Of a stretch of 64,000 nt of DNA, positions 18,502 through 27,736 are shown piece by piece. How positions within the stretch are numbered: position 1 is the stretch's first letter; each line of letters starts with the position of its first letter. Below the pieces are notes generated by a model. It did not search any database and was not told the DNA's origin. It was given only the letters and a program-made list of their open reading frames with translations. The stretch is from Ignavibacteria bacterium (GTDB lineage Bacteria > Bacteroidota > Ignavibacteria > Tepidaquicellales > Tepidaquicellaceae). The stretch lies in NCBI GenBank assembly GCA_026417495.1, contig JAOADD010000018.1, forward strand, positions 1 through 64,000, read 5' to 3'. The position numbers and the translations under genes were made by a program.

Positions 18502-19119
18502 ATGAAAAAAACGAGAGACATTAAAAAGTCGAAAATTACTATTGATATGACACCAATGGTCGATGTAATCATGTTGCTTTTAACATTCTTTATGTTAACT
18601 GCTACTTTCAAAGCAGCAGAATCAGAAGTAATAGAAGTAGCGTTACCTCAAACACTTTATACGGACACAAACAAAGTACCTGATAGAGATGTCATGACCT
18701 TTTCTATAACAGATAAAGGGGATGTATTTTTAGATGTGGATAATTATGTAATAAGAAAAAATGTTTTTGGAAAAGATGTACCTGATCCAGAAAGAGCACC
18801 TTTTGCAATAGGCTTATATCACCCTGATAGTACGAATAAAACAGAAGCGTATGAAACAACAGGTAAGGTAGGAGACAAAGAGGTAACCAGACCAATTAAA
18901 TATTACGATAAAGCAGGTTTTGAAGAAGCAATCAGGCAACTGAAGAGAGAACTTCGAAATTTCTATAACAATGACAAAGCACAATATAAAGTAATAGTTA
19001 AAGCCGATAAAGATACAGACTATGGTGTCATAGAAGATTTGATGGTATCATTTAATGAAACGAATACAAAGGTGTTTTCTCTTGTTACATTGATAAAACA
19101 CGAAAAGAAAGAAGAATAG
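18502..19119 (+). CDS. exbD: ExbD/TolR-family protein, long variant
   Basis: The protein has one TM helix near the N-terminus with the proton-binding aspartate D21 in IDMTPMVDVIMLLLTFFML, then a periplasmic domain. At 205 residues it is about 60 longer than ordinary ExbD. The extra part is a charged segment around 70-130 (DPERAPFAIGLYHP through RPIKYYDK) placed before the usual C-terminal fold (YKVIVKADKDTDYGVIEDLM). It lies between the ExbB-like gene and a second ExbD. Confidence 0.87.
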   Translation: MKKTRDIKKSKITIDMTPMVDVIMLLLTFFMLTATFKAAESEVIEVALPQTLYTDTNKVPDRDVMTFSITDKGDVFLDVDNYVIRKNVFGKDVPDPERAPFAIGLYHPDSTNKTEAYETTGKVGDKEVTRPIKYYDKAGFEEAIRQLKRELRNFYNNDKAQYKVIVKADKDTDYGVIEDLMVSFNETNTKVFSLVTLIKHEKKEE

Positions 19120-19137
19120 TAAAAAAACCTAAAAACT

Positions 19138-19143
19138 AAGGAG
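19138..19143 (+). promoter_or_regulatory. Shine-Dalgarno site of the second ExbD gene
   Basis: AAGGAG lies 8 nt before the ATG at 19152 and supports that start. Confidence 0.55.
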
Positions 19144-19151
19144 AACAAAAA

Positions 19152-19682
19152 ATGGCAGGAACAGATGTAGGCGCCCCGGATACCGGACAGGAACGGGGTG
19201 GTAAAAAATATAAAAAACCAAAAGCAACAGGTGTACATATCGATATGACCCCTATGGTTGATGTAATTATGTTGCTGCTAACTTTCTTTATGTTGACTAC
19301 AACACTATCTGCTCCGCAATTAATGAACATTAACCTTCCAAAAGGAGATATAAATAAAGACCGTGTAAAACTAGCTGCTGACGTTATTATGTTCTTAAGA
19401 GTCTCAGAAAAAGGGAATATTTATATATCATATGGAAATGCTGATGGGTCAGAAACTGCACCTGAAAAAGTCGATGTAAAACAGGTCGCAGCTAAAATTG
19501 AAAATAGATATGCTCAAAATGAAAATACAGTATTACTTTTAAGGTTTGACAGAAAAATGAAATATAATGTAATGGTAGATGTTTTTGATGAAATTAACCG
19601 AGCAAAAATAACTGAGAGGCGGTACGCAATACAAAAACTTGAAGATAAAGATAAGGAAATAATTACAGCAGCTGGTGGATGA
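19152..19682 (+). CDS. exbD: ExbD/TolR-family protein, second copy
   Basis: This 176-residue protein has a glycine- and lysine-rich cytoplasmic head (about 1-28) and the TM helix with D37 in IDMTPMVDVIMLLLTFFML. The helix is nearly identical to the one in the preceding ExbD. A periplasmic domain (VLLLRFDRKMKYNVMVDVFDE) follows. The two unequal ExbD copies presumably assemble as a heterodimer in the ExbB pentamer. The operon ends at the terminator 26 bp downstream. No TonB, Pal or TolB gene is present. Confidence 0.88.
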   Translation: MAGTDVGAPDTGQERGGKKYKKPKATGVHIDMTPMVDVIMLLLTFFMLTTTLSAPQLMNINLPKGDINKDRVKLAADVIMFLRVSEKGNIYISYGNADGSETAPEKVDVKQVAAKIENRYAQNENTVLLLRFDRKMKYNVMVDVFDEINRAKITERRYAIQKLEDKDKEIITAAGG

Positions 19683-19707
19683 TCTGAAAATTTAAGTGAA
19701 AGTTTTT

Positions 19708-19746
19708 AAAAGCGACCTGTAAATAAATAAAAGAGGTCGCTTTTTT
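19708..19746 (+). terminator. rho-independent terminator of the ExbB-ExbD-ExbD operon
   Basis: AAAAGCGACCT and AGGTCGCTTTT pair in an 11-bp stem around a 15-nt A-rich loop, followed by further Ts. It lies just after the stop at 19682. Confidence 0.85.
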
Positions 19747-19767
19747 ATTTTATGAAGTAATTAATTT

Positions 19768-20568
19768 ATGATAAGAGAAAACAAAATAAGTAAACAAAAA
19801 CTAATATACATTTTTTTACTAGTTGCACTTACCAATATTCTTACTTCCAAAATACTATACTCGCAAAATTCAATTGATTCAATTGAAACTCAAGCGCAAG
19901 CACAAGTTAAAAAATTAACTGAGTATGTAGTTGATGAAACAAATACTCTATCTTATTCCCAAAGAAGAATACTTATTGACAAATTAAAATCATTTGAAGA
20001 TTCAACAAGCAATCAAGTCGTTGTATATATAATAAACTCTCTTGGGGGAAAAGCAATTGAAGATTTTGCTCATGAAATAGCTACTAAAAATCAAATTGGT
20101 CAAAAAGGAAAAAATAACGGAGTACTTTTTCTTATAGCAATGAACGATAGAAAAATGAGAATTGAAGTAGGTTATGGTCTCGAAGGTGCACTACCTGATG
20201 CACTTTGTAAAAGAATAATTGAAAACGAAGTTAAGCCTGAATTTCAGAAATCAAATTACTATGAAGGTATTTTAAAAGGAGTAATCGCAATTATAAGTGC
20301 AACAAAAGGTGAATATAAACCAGAAAGTAAAACTAAGAGTATTTTCAGAAGCATCGGTTCTGTTTTATTAAATATATTAATTTTCATAGGAGCATTAGTT
20401 TTGCTATTTGTATATGCAGTAATAAAATCAATAATCGGAACTGTTGTTTTTGGGAGTAGCTCAAAAGGTTCAGGATATTATAGATCAGGTGGATGGAGTA
20501 GTAGAAGTGGTGGTTTCTCAGGTGGAGGTGGTTCTTTTGGTGGTGGGGGGGCTAGTGGTAGTTGGTAA
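19768..20568 (+). CDS. TPM-domain protein (YgcG-like), secreted and membrane-anchored
   Basis: This 266-residue protein has an N-terminal signal or anchor (about 11-32, ending KILYSQ). A TPM domain follows at about 48-180 (YVVDETNTLS, then VVYIINSLGGKAIEDFAHEI and GVLFLIAMNDRKMRIEVGYGLEGALPD). There is one TM helix at about 200-225 and a glycine/serine tail ending GGGGASGSW. TPM domains are linked to phosphatase activity and photosystem repair in plants. In bacteria the YgcG group is uncharacterised. A second TPM gene follows after 21 bp. Confidence 0.88.
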   Translation: MIRENKISKQKLIYIFLLVALTNILTSKILYSQNSIDSIETQAQAQVKKLTEYVVDETNTLSYSQRRILIDKLKSFEDSTSNQVVVYIINSLGGKAIEDFAHEIATKNQIGQKGKNNGVLFLIAMNDRKMRIEVGYGLEGALPDALCKRIIENEVKPEFQKSNYYEGILKGVIAIISATKGEYKPESKTKSIFRSIGSVLLNILIFIGALVLLFVYAVIKSIIGTVVFGSSSKGSGYYRSGGWSSRSGGFSGGGGSFGGGGASGSW

Positions 20569-20589
20569 TAAAATAAAAAATTTAGTAAA

Positions 20590-21051
20590 ATGAAATTTAG
20601 ATTTGTTAATAAAATTTTAAGTAAAGAAGATATACTAGAAATAGAAAATAAAATTAAAGAAATAGAGAAGAACACATCGGGTGAAATTCGCTTATGTATT
20701 AAAAACAAAAGAAATTATCTCCAAAGAAACATGACATCAAGAGCAATTGCATTAGATGAATTTTATAAATTAGGTATGGATAAAACAAAAGAAGGAACAG
20801 GAGTTCTCATTTTCATTCTTTTAGCAGAAAGAATATTTGAAATAGTTGGAGATTATGGAATAAATTCAAAAGTTAGTCAAGAATTCTGGGATTCAATAGC
20901 AGAACAGATGTCTATAGAATTCAAAAATAAAAATTTTAAAAAAGGGATTATTTATTGTTTAGAAGAGATTGGGAAAAAACTTCAGGTAGAGTTTCCCCGA
21001 AAAGAAAATGATATCAATGAACTATCCGACTCTGTTTCAATAGAAAACTAA
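20590..21051 (+). CDS. TPM-domain protein, short cytosolic-looking copy
   Basis: This 153-residue protein resembles the TPM core of the preceding gene (IKEIEKNTSGEIRLCIKNK, then GVLIFILLAERIFEIVGDYGIN). It lacks a signal peptide and a C-terminal membrane helix. The tandem of a long anchored and a short TPM protein is common in Bacteroidota, often with a LemA gene, which is absent here. Function is unknown. The LptD-like gene starts 5 bp after its stop. Confidence 0.82.
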   Translation: MKFRFVNKILSKEDILEIENKIKEIEKNTSGEIRLCIKNKRNYLQRNMTSRAIALDEFYKLGMDKTKEGTGVLIFILLAERIFEIVGDYGINSKVSQEFWDSIAEQMSIEFKNKNFKKGIIYCLEEIGKKLQVEFPRKENDINELSDSVSIEN

Positions 21052-21056
21052 AAATC

Positions 21057-23588
21057 TTGAAACAAGTTATTATTTCATATACTTTAGAAAAAGAAAATAC
21101 TTCTAAAAAATTTTTTATATACATTTTTTTGTATTATTTAGTGTTTTTATTCTTAAATAATTCCTTCTCACAAACAGATACAGTAAATACAAAAGATACT
21201 CTTTTAAATAAAATAGATACATCAAAACAAGTTATCTCAGATATCGAAGATATTATATACTATTCAGCTGAAGATTCCGCAATATTTGATATAGATAGTC
21301 AGATAGTATATCTCTACAATAAAGCAATACTCGAATATAAGGATTTAAAACTGCAAGCAGGAGTAATTATTTATAATAGAAACACAAACATTCTTTACTC
21401 TCATGGCATCCAAGATTCTGTAAATAAAACAAAATATGTTCAAACTCCTTTAATGTTTCAAGGGAATGAAAAATATGAGGGCTTAAAATTATCGTACAAT
21501 TTCAGAACACAGCAAGGAGTAATTACAAAAGGTTATAAAGAAGCAGAGGTAGGATACTATATAGGAGAAAAAATAAAAAGAGTCACACCAGAAGTATATT
21601 TTATTAAGGATGGGCTTTACACAACAGCAGTTGATAAAGAAGATCCCGAATATTATTTCTTTTCACCTTATATAAAAGTTATTCCTTCAGATAAAGTGAT
21701 AGCTCAATCAGTATTCTTATATATCGAAGGAGTTCCAGTTTTTTGGGTACCATTCGCTATTTTCCCTGATAGAAAAGGAAGAAGTTCTGGTATAATTACT
21801 CCTACTTACGGAAACGACTCAAGATATGGTGTGTATTTAGCAAAATTGGGATATTATTGGGCGATAAATGACTACTTTGATTTTGCAATTACAGGTAGCG
21901 CATTTACAAAGGGGCGGTTTGACCTTAATTCAAGATTTAGATATGCATTGAAATATAATTTTTCAGGAAGTATTGAAGCGGGATTTTCAAAAATAAATCT
22001 CGGTGAAAAAAAAGATCTTGATAAATACTCTTCTACAGAATGGTCAATTAGCTTAGTTCACAACCAAATTATCAATCCGACAACATCTTTAAATGGAAAC
22101 TTGAATTTTGTAAGTGGAAAAAGTTATTATGACAATTCAACAAATAATTATGATATTTTATTAAGACAGAATGCAATATCAAACTTAACTTTTTCTAAAT
22201 TTTGGGAAGAGACACCATATTCTCTCTCTTTAAATTATTATAGAGACCAAAATCTCATTAATGGCGATAGATATGAAAGTTTCCCATCGATATTATTTAA
22301 TGTGTCTGAATTTTATCCATTCAGACGAGCAAACCTTCCAGTATTAAGTGTTGGTAAATTTTATGAGGATATTTCATTCTCATACAACTTCAACGCAAGA
22401 TATGATAAATCAAAAAGAACAATAACGAACGCGCTTGGACAGGATTCTGTCTTATCTGACTCAAGACCTGGTGCAAAACATTATATAACCGTTAACTACG
22501 CACCACGATTTTCAGATTTCAATATAAGAACATTTATTAACTACACTGAACTCTGGTATATAAAATCCATTGAAAAAGAATTTAATCCTGTAGATAGTTC
22601 AGTCATAACAAAAGAGATCGATGGATTTAAACCAGTAAGATATTTTAATATGGGTGTTTCATTAAATACAAAATTAATCGGGATATTTTCTCCTAATCTG
22701 TTCGGTATTACAGGAATCAGACATACAATAACTCCATCAATTACATATAATTTTACACCAGATTTTTCTTCCAATTTCTTTGGATATTATGGATCATATA
22801 CAGATGCACAAGGTAGAATTATAAAATATTCAAAATTTGAAAAAGAAATTTTTGGAGGAGCACCATTTGGTGAGAATCAATCTATAGGATTCAACATTGG
22901 TAATCTTTTTGAAATGAAGGTTAAGGAAAACGACACAACAGAGAATAAATTTCAGTTATTTAATTTTAATGCTTCTATTAATTATAATTTTGCGGCTGAT
23001 TCATTAAAATGGTCTGATTTACGGACTGATTTTAGAACACAAATTGGTGGGTTACTTAATATTGCAGGTGGAGCAACGTTTAATCTTTATAAATTTGACC
23101 CAACGGTTAATGCACGTGTAAATAAATTTTTAATAAGCACCGATGGTAAACTTGCAGATGTAACTAATGTAAATTTTAATATATCCACTTCTTTCAATTT
23201 TGAGATTACAAGTAAAAAAGACACAATACAAAAAGAAATTGATGAAATTAATTACAAGATCCCTATCTCTGGTACTTTAAATTACAATTACTCACAATCA
23301 AAGCCAAACCCAAACTATACATTTAAATCCTCTAACATAAGCGGAGGTATTAATTTTAGCATTTCAGAAAACTGGCGATTTACATTTTCTACTAGCTACG
23401 ATATCTTAAGTAAGAAAATTTCAGCTCCGTATTTTTCAGCGTATAGAGATTTAAAGTCTTGGGAATTATTATTTGATTGGTATCCGACAGGACAATATAG
23501 TGGATTCAGATTAGAAATAAGAATTAAAGCTCCACAATTAAGAGACATAAGAGTAACAAAACAAACAAATACACGAGGAGTTTACTAA
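21057..23588 (+). CDS. lptD: LptD-like LPS-assembly outer-membrane protein
   Basis: This 843-residue protein fits LptD, which inserts LPS into the outer leaflet. An OstA/LptA-like jelly-roll section lies at about 75-230 (IVYLYNKAILEYKDLKLQAG, then VPVFWVPFAIFPDRKGRSSGI). A long beta-barrel rich in alternating aromatic strands follows to the end. A hydrophobic export segment lies at about 21-38, ending SFSQ. The only usable start is TTG at 21057, since no ATG occurs before the mature domain. The barrel cysteines of enterobacterial LptD are not evident. Confidence 0.8.
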   Translation: MKQVIISYTLEKENTSKKFFIYIFLYYLVFLFLNNSFSQTDTVNTKDTLLNKIDTSKQVISDIEDIIYYSAEDSAIFDIDSQIVYLYNKAILEYKDLKLQAGVIIYNRNTNILYSHGIQDSVNKTKYVQTPLMFQGNEKYEGLKLSYNFRTQQGVITKGYKEAEVGYYIGEKIKRVTPEVYFIKDGLYTTAVDKEDPEYYFFSPYIKVIPSDKVIAQSVFLYIEGVPVFWVPFAIFPDRKGRSSGIITPTYGNDSRYGVYLAKLGYYWAINDYFDFAITGSAFTKGRFDLNSRFRYALKYNFSGSIEAGFSKINLGEKKDLDKYSSTEWSISLVHNQIINPTTSLNGNLNFVSGKSYYDNSTNNYDILLRQNAISNLTFSKFWEETPYSLSLNYYRDQNLINGDRYESFPSILFNVSEFYPFRRANLPVLSVGKFYEDISFSYNFNARYDKSKRTITNALGQDSVLSDSRPGAKHYITVNYAPRFSDFNIRTFINYTELWYIKSIEKEFNPVDSSVITKEIDGFKPVRYFNMGVSLNTKLIGIFSPNLFGITGIRHTITPSITYNFTPDFSSNFFGYYGSYTDAQGRIIKYSKFEKEIFGGAPFGENQSIGFNIGNLFEMKVKENDTTENKFQLFNFNASINYNFAADSLKWSDLRTDFRTQIGGLLNIAGGATFNLYKFDPTVNARVNKFLISTDGKLADVTNVNFNISTSFNFEITSKKDTIQKEIDEINYKIPISGTLNYNYSQSKPNPNYTFKSSNISGGINFSISENWRFTFSTSYDILSKKISAPYFSAYRDLKSWELLFDWYPTGQYSGFRLEIRIKAPQLRDIRVTKQTNTRGVY

Positions 23589-23600
23589 AAAAAATTTTTT

Positions 23601-24428
23601 ATGGAGTATCAAAAATATTCAGGTGCAGGAAATGACTTCATTATTATTAATAATCTTGAAGATAATATAAAAAATCACTCTGAACTAACAGTAGAATTAT
23701 GCTCAAAAGAAAAACACAGATTTGATGGAGTAATATTCTTAGAGCATTCTAATTTTGCTGATTTTAAAATGAATTATTTCAACAGAGATGGTACAGGTAA
23801 TGCACTTTGTGGAAATGGGTTAAGATGTACTGTGCAGTATATAGCAGATAATAATTTGACAAATAAAAAAATATTATTAATTGAAGCGGTATCAAAAATT
23901 TTCAAAGCAGAAATTATAGATAATAATCTTATAGCTGTACAGTTTCCACCCCCAAAACAAATAAAACTTAATTTTAAATTAAGAGTACAATTTAAAGAGT
24001 GGTGGCAAATGATAAATGCTTCTTATGTAGATGTTGGTTCTCCACACGGTATAGTTTTTATTGACGATATAGAGAAACCAATAGTAAAAAACATAAGTGA
24101 AGTCGATATTGAAAACTGGGGCAGAAATATCAGAATGCATCAAGAGTTTATGCCTGAAGGAGTTAATGCTCAATTTGTTCAAATATTATCAAAAGAAAAA
24201 AATGAAATAGCCCTCAGGTCATTTGAAAGAGGTGTAGAAGCAGAAACTCTTGCCTGTGGAACTGGAGCTTTATCTTCTGCAATAGTGTGCTATCTTACAA
24301 GAGGATTATTTCCACCAATAAAAATTCATACAGCGTCCCAAAATATTCTTACAGTCAACTTCGAAGTTGTTAATTCTAATATCAAAAACTTAACATTAAC
24401 AGGTCCTGCGATAAGAATAGAGGATTAG
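23601..24428 (+). CDS. dapF: diaminopimelate epimerase
   Basis: This enzyme interconverts LL- and meso-diaminopimelate for lysine and peptidoglycan synthesis. The 275-residue protein has both catalytic cysteines: C70 in NALCGNGLRC and C219 in LACGTGALSS. GAGNDF near the start and RSFERGVEAET before the second cysteine are also typical. It follows the LptD-like gene by 12 bp. Its end overlaps the convergent aminotransferase gene by 4 bp with no room for a terminator between them. Confidence 0.95.
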   Translation: MEYQKYSGAGNDFIIINNLEDNIKNHSELTVELCSKEKHRFDGVIFLEHSNFADFKMNYFNRDGTGNALCGNGLRCTVQYIADNNLTNKKILLIEAVSKIFKAEIIDNNLIAVQFPPPKQIKLNFKLRVQFKEWWQMINASYVDVGSPHGIVFIDDIEKPIVKNISEVDIENWGRNIRMHQEFMPEGVNAQFVQILSKEKNEIALRSFERGVEAETLACGTGALSSAIVCYLTRGLFPPIKIHTASQNILTVNFEVVNSNIKNLTLTGPAIRIED

Positions 24429-25681
24429 TCCATTTTTAAAACTTCTTCTATTTTTGGGAAAGCCCAATCTATATCATCTTTTGTAATTACAAGTGGTGGT
24501 GCAAATCTAATAACATTTTCATGTGTTTCTTTACATAATATACCTTTATCTTTTAATGCTTCGCAGAATCTCCTTGCACCTTTTGCTTCTGGTTTTAATT
24601 CCACCCCAATAAATAAGCCTTTCCCTCTAACTTCTTTAATATGTTTACTTTGTATAGATTTTAATTTCTCTAAAAAATACTTTCCTAAATTATAAGAGTT
24701 TTCAATTAAATTTTCTTCAATTAATACCTTTATTGCTTCCCTCGCAACTGCAGCTCCAAGTGGATTACCTCCAAAAGTAGAACCGTGGTCTCCAGGTTTA
24801 AAAACACCCAATACTTCTTTACTTGAAAGAACAGCTGATACTGGATAGCAGCCTCCTGAAAGAGCTTTACCAATAGTTACTACATCAGGTTTTATCCCTT
24901 CATATTCATAAGCAAAAAGTTTCCCCGCTCTACCTAAACCAGATTGAATTTCATCTGCTATCATTAGCACATTGTTAGTTCTACAAATATCATATGCTTC
25001 TTTAAGATATCCATCAGGAGGAATAATAACTCCCCCTTCACCTTGAATAGGTTCTACTAAAAATCCTACAGTATTTGAAGTAATTGCATCTTGTAAAGCT
25101 TTTGTATTTCCAAATTCAACAATCTTAAAACCTTCAGTGAAAGGACCAAATCCATCTTTATATTGTGCTTCAGTAGAAAAGCTTATGATAGAAATAGTTC
25201 TTCCTGCAAAGTTATTTGTGCAAGCAATAATTTCTGCTTTGTATTCAGGCACCCCTTTAACTTTATAACCCCATTTTCTAACTGCTTTTAATGCTGTTTC
25301 GACAGCTTCAGCACCTGAATTCATAGGAAGCACCATTTCGTATCCCGTAAGTTCACATAATTCTTTACATAAAAATGGTAACTGTGCATTGCGAAAAGCT
25401 CTAGAGGTAAGAGTAACTTTTTCTGCTTGTTCCTTTAAAGCATTTACTATTCTTGGATGGCAATGCCCCTGATTAACTGCTGAATAAGCAGCAAGACAAT
25501 CCATATACTTCCTACCATCTACATCCCAGACCCATATTCCTTTTGCCCTTTCAATCACTACATCGAGTGGATGATAATTATGAGCACCGTATTGCTCTTC
25601 AATATTTATAATTTCTTGTGTGTTCATAGACATATTTTTAAACATTTTTAAAAGTTTAAAAATACAAAATCTTATAAGCAT
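24425..25681 (-). CDS. rocD: ornithine aminotransferase (ornithine-oxo-acid transaminase)
   Basis: This PLP enzyme moves the delta-amino group of ornithine to 2-oxoglutarate, giving glutamate semialdehyde. Class-III aminotransferase marks are clear: YGAHNYHPLDVVIERAKG, NSGAEAVETALK, MIADEIQSGLGR and the PLP-lysine motif TIGKALSGG. The true start is probably the ATG at 25627 (MNTQEIINIEEQYG), giving about 400 residues. The 18 residues before it (from 25681) are not conserved in character. Confidence 0.92.
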   Translation of the reverse strand: MLIRFCIFKLLKMFKNMSMNTQEIINIEEQYGAHNYHPLDVVIERAKGIWVWDVDGRKYMDCLAAYSAVNQGHCHPRIVNALKEQAEKVTLTSRAFRNAQLPFLCKELCELTGYEMVLPMNSGAEAVETALKAVRKWGYKVKGVPEYKAEIIACTNNFAGRTISIISFSTEAQYKDGFGPFTEGFKIVEFGNTKALQDAITSNTVGFLVEPIQGEGGVIIPPDGYLKEAYDICRTNNVLMIADEIQSGLGRAGKLFAYEYEGIKPDVVTIGKALSGGCYPVSAVLSSKEVLGVFKPGDHGSTFGGNPLGAAVAREAIKVLIEENLIENSYNLGKYFLEKLKSIQSKHIKEVRGKGLFIGVELKPEAKGARRFCEALKDKGILCKETHENVIRFAPPLVITKDDIDWAFPKIEEVLKMD

Positions 25682-25878
25682 TTACGATATAAAAAAGTAT
25701 TCAATTTAATTATAAGTTTATTCAAAGAATAAAAATTTTGTATATAACTTATCTAAGGTATGAATTAAAAAAGACTTACAATAAATTATTTTTTTTTATA
25801 TTATTTATATGCATACTGAATTGGCTGTTATTTTTATAAATTCAATTGTAGTTCTTTTATTAACATAAATAAAAAACT

Positions 25879-26295
25879 ATGAAAAAATTAATTATTTCTA
25901 CAATTGTTACAGCCGTTGTTTTGTTCCTAATAAGTTGGTTGGGTTATGGGGTAATTTTTAAGGATTATTTTATGAGATTAAGACTATTTATGAGAGATGA
26001 AAAATCAATTATATGGTGGGCTCTCATTGTAGGTTATATTATTCAAGCGTTAGTCCTTGCATACCTTTATATGAAAACATATAAAGGTGAATCCCCATTT
26101 AAGGAAGGATTACTTTATGGTATTGCAATTTCTCTACTTGTTGCATTACCATATATATTCTTTATGTGGTCTACTTATCAAGTTACTTACCGTTCAGCAA
26201 TTGCTGATGGTATTTTTATGGGTATAAGATTTTTAATTGCTGGAATAGTTATTGGATTAATTTTTGGTAAAAAAGAATTACCAAAGACACAGTAA
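25879..26295 (+). CDS. small four-helix membrane protein, unrecognised
   Basis: The 138-residue product has four predicted TM helices (about 5-26, 45-66, 80-100 and 113-131) with short loops. The first loop carries FKDYFMRLRLFMRDEK and the C-terminus is cytosolic and lysine-rich. The layout recalls DUF1761-like membrane proteins, but I cannot assign a family with certainty. It stands alone, divergent from the aminotransferase gene and followed by a hairpin. Confidence 0.75.
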   Translation: MKKLIISTIVTAVVLFLISWLGYGVIFKDYFMRLRLFMRDEKSIIWWALIVGYIIQALVLAYLYMKTYKGESPFKEGLLYGIAISLLVALPYIFFMWSTYQVTYRSAIADGIFMGIRFLIAGIVIGLIFGKKELPKTQ

Positions 26296-26334
26296 ATAAT
26301 TTTAAATATTTATCATTTACCACCACTTAAATAG

Positions 26335-26355
26335 GTGAGGAAAAAATTTCCTCAC
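26335..26355 (+). terminator. hairpin after the small membrane-protein gene
   Basis: GTGAGGAAA and TTTCCTCAC form a perfect 9-bp stem with a 3-nt loop 39 bp after the stop at 26295. No T-run follows at once, so it may be a weak terminator or an mRNA-stabilising 3' hairpin. Confidence 0.4.
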
Positions 26356-26384
26356 TCGAGTTTAGGATATTGCTAAAAAAATAA

Positions 26385-26422
26385 AAAACTCTATATACAT
26401 TTTAATATGTACATAGAGTTTT
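26385..26422 (-). terminator. terminator of the T9SS cargo gene at 26447
   Basis: A 16-bp stem with one mismatch (arms starting AAAACTCTATATACAT) and a 6-nt loop lies 25 bp after the stop codon. On the minus strand it is followed by a long T-rich run. Confidence 0.75.
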
Positions 26423-26446
26423 AGTTTCTTATAAAACGTATAAAAA

Positions 26447-27550
26447 TTATTTAACTAATATCATTTTCTTTGTCTCAACGAAATTATCAGTCCTTAACTG
26501 ATAGTAATAAATTCCACTTGCAAGTTTAGTACCATCAAATTCTACATTGTATGAACCTGCTTTTAAAAATCCATTATAACAAGTTGCGACTTCGTTTCCA
26601 ATCACATCAAATACTTTTAATATAACTTTTTCATCTTTGGGAATAGTAAAATGTATATTGGTGGTTGGGTTGAAGGGGTTTGGGAAATTCTGTTTCAACT
26701 CATAACCATTTACAGGTATTTCTTGCTTTTTTATTCCAATTGTTGTAAAGCTCGAAACCGCAACATCTAATGCATTTTGGACAGGTGCGTTAGAAGAATA
26801 TGGTGTACCCTGTTTATACACAAAAAATACAATGTCACAATTCATATCAACCACACTAGTGGGTAAAGTATAAGATAGTTGAGTTGAGAAAGATGTTCCC
26901 TGATTCCAGGCAGATGAAGTTAATAAAGTACCATAAGTACCATTAATAATACCTTTATTTACATGATGATGTACATAATCATTATGATAACCAACTGGTG
27001 TGCCACACACTTCATAGAAATATTGTGGATATACAATATTGCTTTCAATTAGTATCTGATTAATATAATAAGAACCAGCAGGTAAATCTGAAAGTGCAGT
27101 AACTACAACATTAGCAGAAATTTGACGTGTGGTTTGATTATATAATTTATTAGTTACATCAATTCTCACCCCAGGTTGATTTGATGATTGATAAACTACA
27201 TAGGAAAACCAGGATGAACGACTAATTATACCTGAAGTTCTACCAACAACACCAGTTGGATATGCAGAAAATCCCAATAATGAAATCATACCGGTACTAT
27301 AAGAAATCCAGGGGTCTCCACTACCTCCATGATAACCAACAACGACAGTATTAGGAAGTGCAGTCAATATGTTTCTTATAATAGCATGCCCACAAGGACA
27401 ATACCCACACCAAGTACCTGTGCAATATTCAAGAAGTACATTATTAGTATCAGCAGTTGTTGAAATATCAGAAGCATTTATTGTAGGTGGGAAAAGAAAA
27501 ACTACACTTGTGATTACGAAAATCACAATTAATAAAATAAAATTTTTCAT
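26447..27550 (-). CDS. T9SS-sorted Omp28-like thioredoxin-fold protein
   Basis: This 367-residue secreted protein has a signal peptide (about 1-27), then a thioredoxin-like part with C43, C48, C51 and C53 (EYCTGTWCGYCPCG), where CGYC is a redox-type CxxC. A beta-rich middle (Omp28-related) follows. The type-A sorting domain spans about 285-367: LKQNFPNPFNPTTNIHF, a GxYxVxFDGTxLASGIYYY pattern and the final KKMILVK. The protein should cross the outer membrane by T9SS and stay on the surface or be released. A redox or disulfide role is inferred only. Confidence 0.85.
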   Translation of the reverse strand: MKNFILLIVIFVITSVVFLFPPTINASDISTTADTNNVLLEYCTGTWCGYCPCGHAIIRNILTALPNTVVVGYHGGSGDPWISYSTGMISLLGFSAYPTGVVGRTSGIISRSSWFSYVVYQSSNQPGVRIDVTNKLYNQTTRQISANVVVTALSDLPAGSYYINQILIESNIVYPQYFYEVCGTPVGYHNDYVHHHVNKGIINGTYGTLLTSSAWNQGTSFSTQLSYTLPTSVVDMNCDIVFFVYKQGTPYSSNAPVQNALDVAVSSFTTIGIKKQEIPVNGYELKQNFPNPFNPTTNIHFTIPKDEKVILKVFDVIGNEVATCYNGFLKAGSYNVEFDGTKLASGIYYYQLRTDNFVETKKMILVK

Positions 27551-27592
27551 GTTGATTATTTTTATTTAAAAGAACATTTAAAATATATTATA

Positions 27593-27621
27593 AAATATAC
27601 ATTAATTTTTTAAAAAACAAT
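27593..27621 (-). promoter_or_regulatory. candidate promoter of the 26447-27550 gene
   Basis: On the minus strand TTG (27621-27619), an 18-nt spacer and TATATTTT (27600-27593) repeat the pattern seen upstream of the TetR and STAS genes. It ends 42 nt before the ATG. Confidence 0.3.
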
Positions 27622-27676
27622 AAAGACCTAAAAAGAAAAATTACATCATGATAAAATAACAAAATTTCATTAAAAG

Positions 27677-27709
27677 AATAAGCATAATGAAATTCTCATT
27701 ATGCTTATT
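27677..27709 (-). terminator. terminator of the beta-propeller gene at 27737
   Basis: AATAAGCATAATGA and its exact reverse complement form a 14-bp stem with a 5-nt loop, 27 bp after the stop. CTTTTAATG follows on the minus strand. Confidence 0.7.
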
Positions 27710-27736
27710 TAATAACAACCAAAGTAAAACAAAAAT

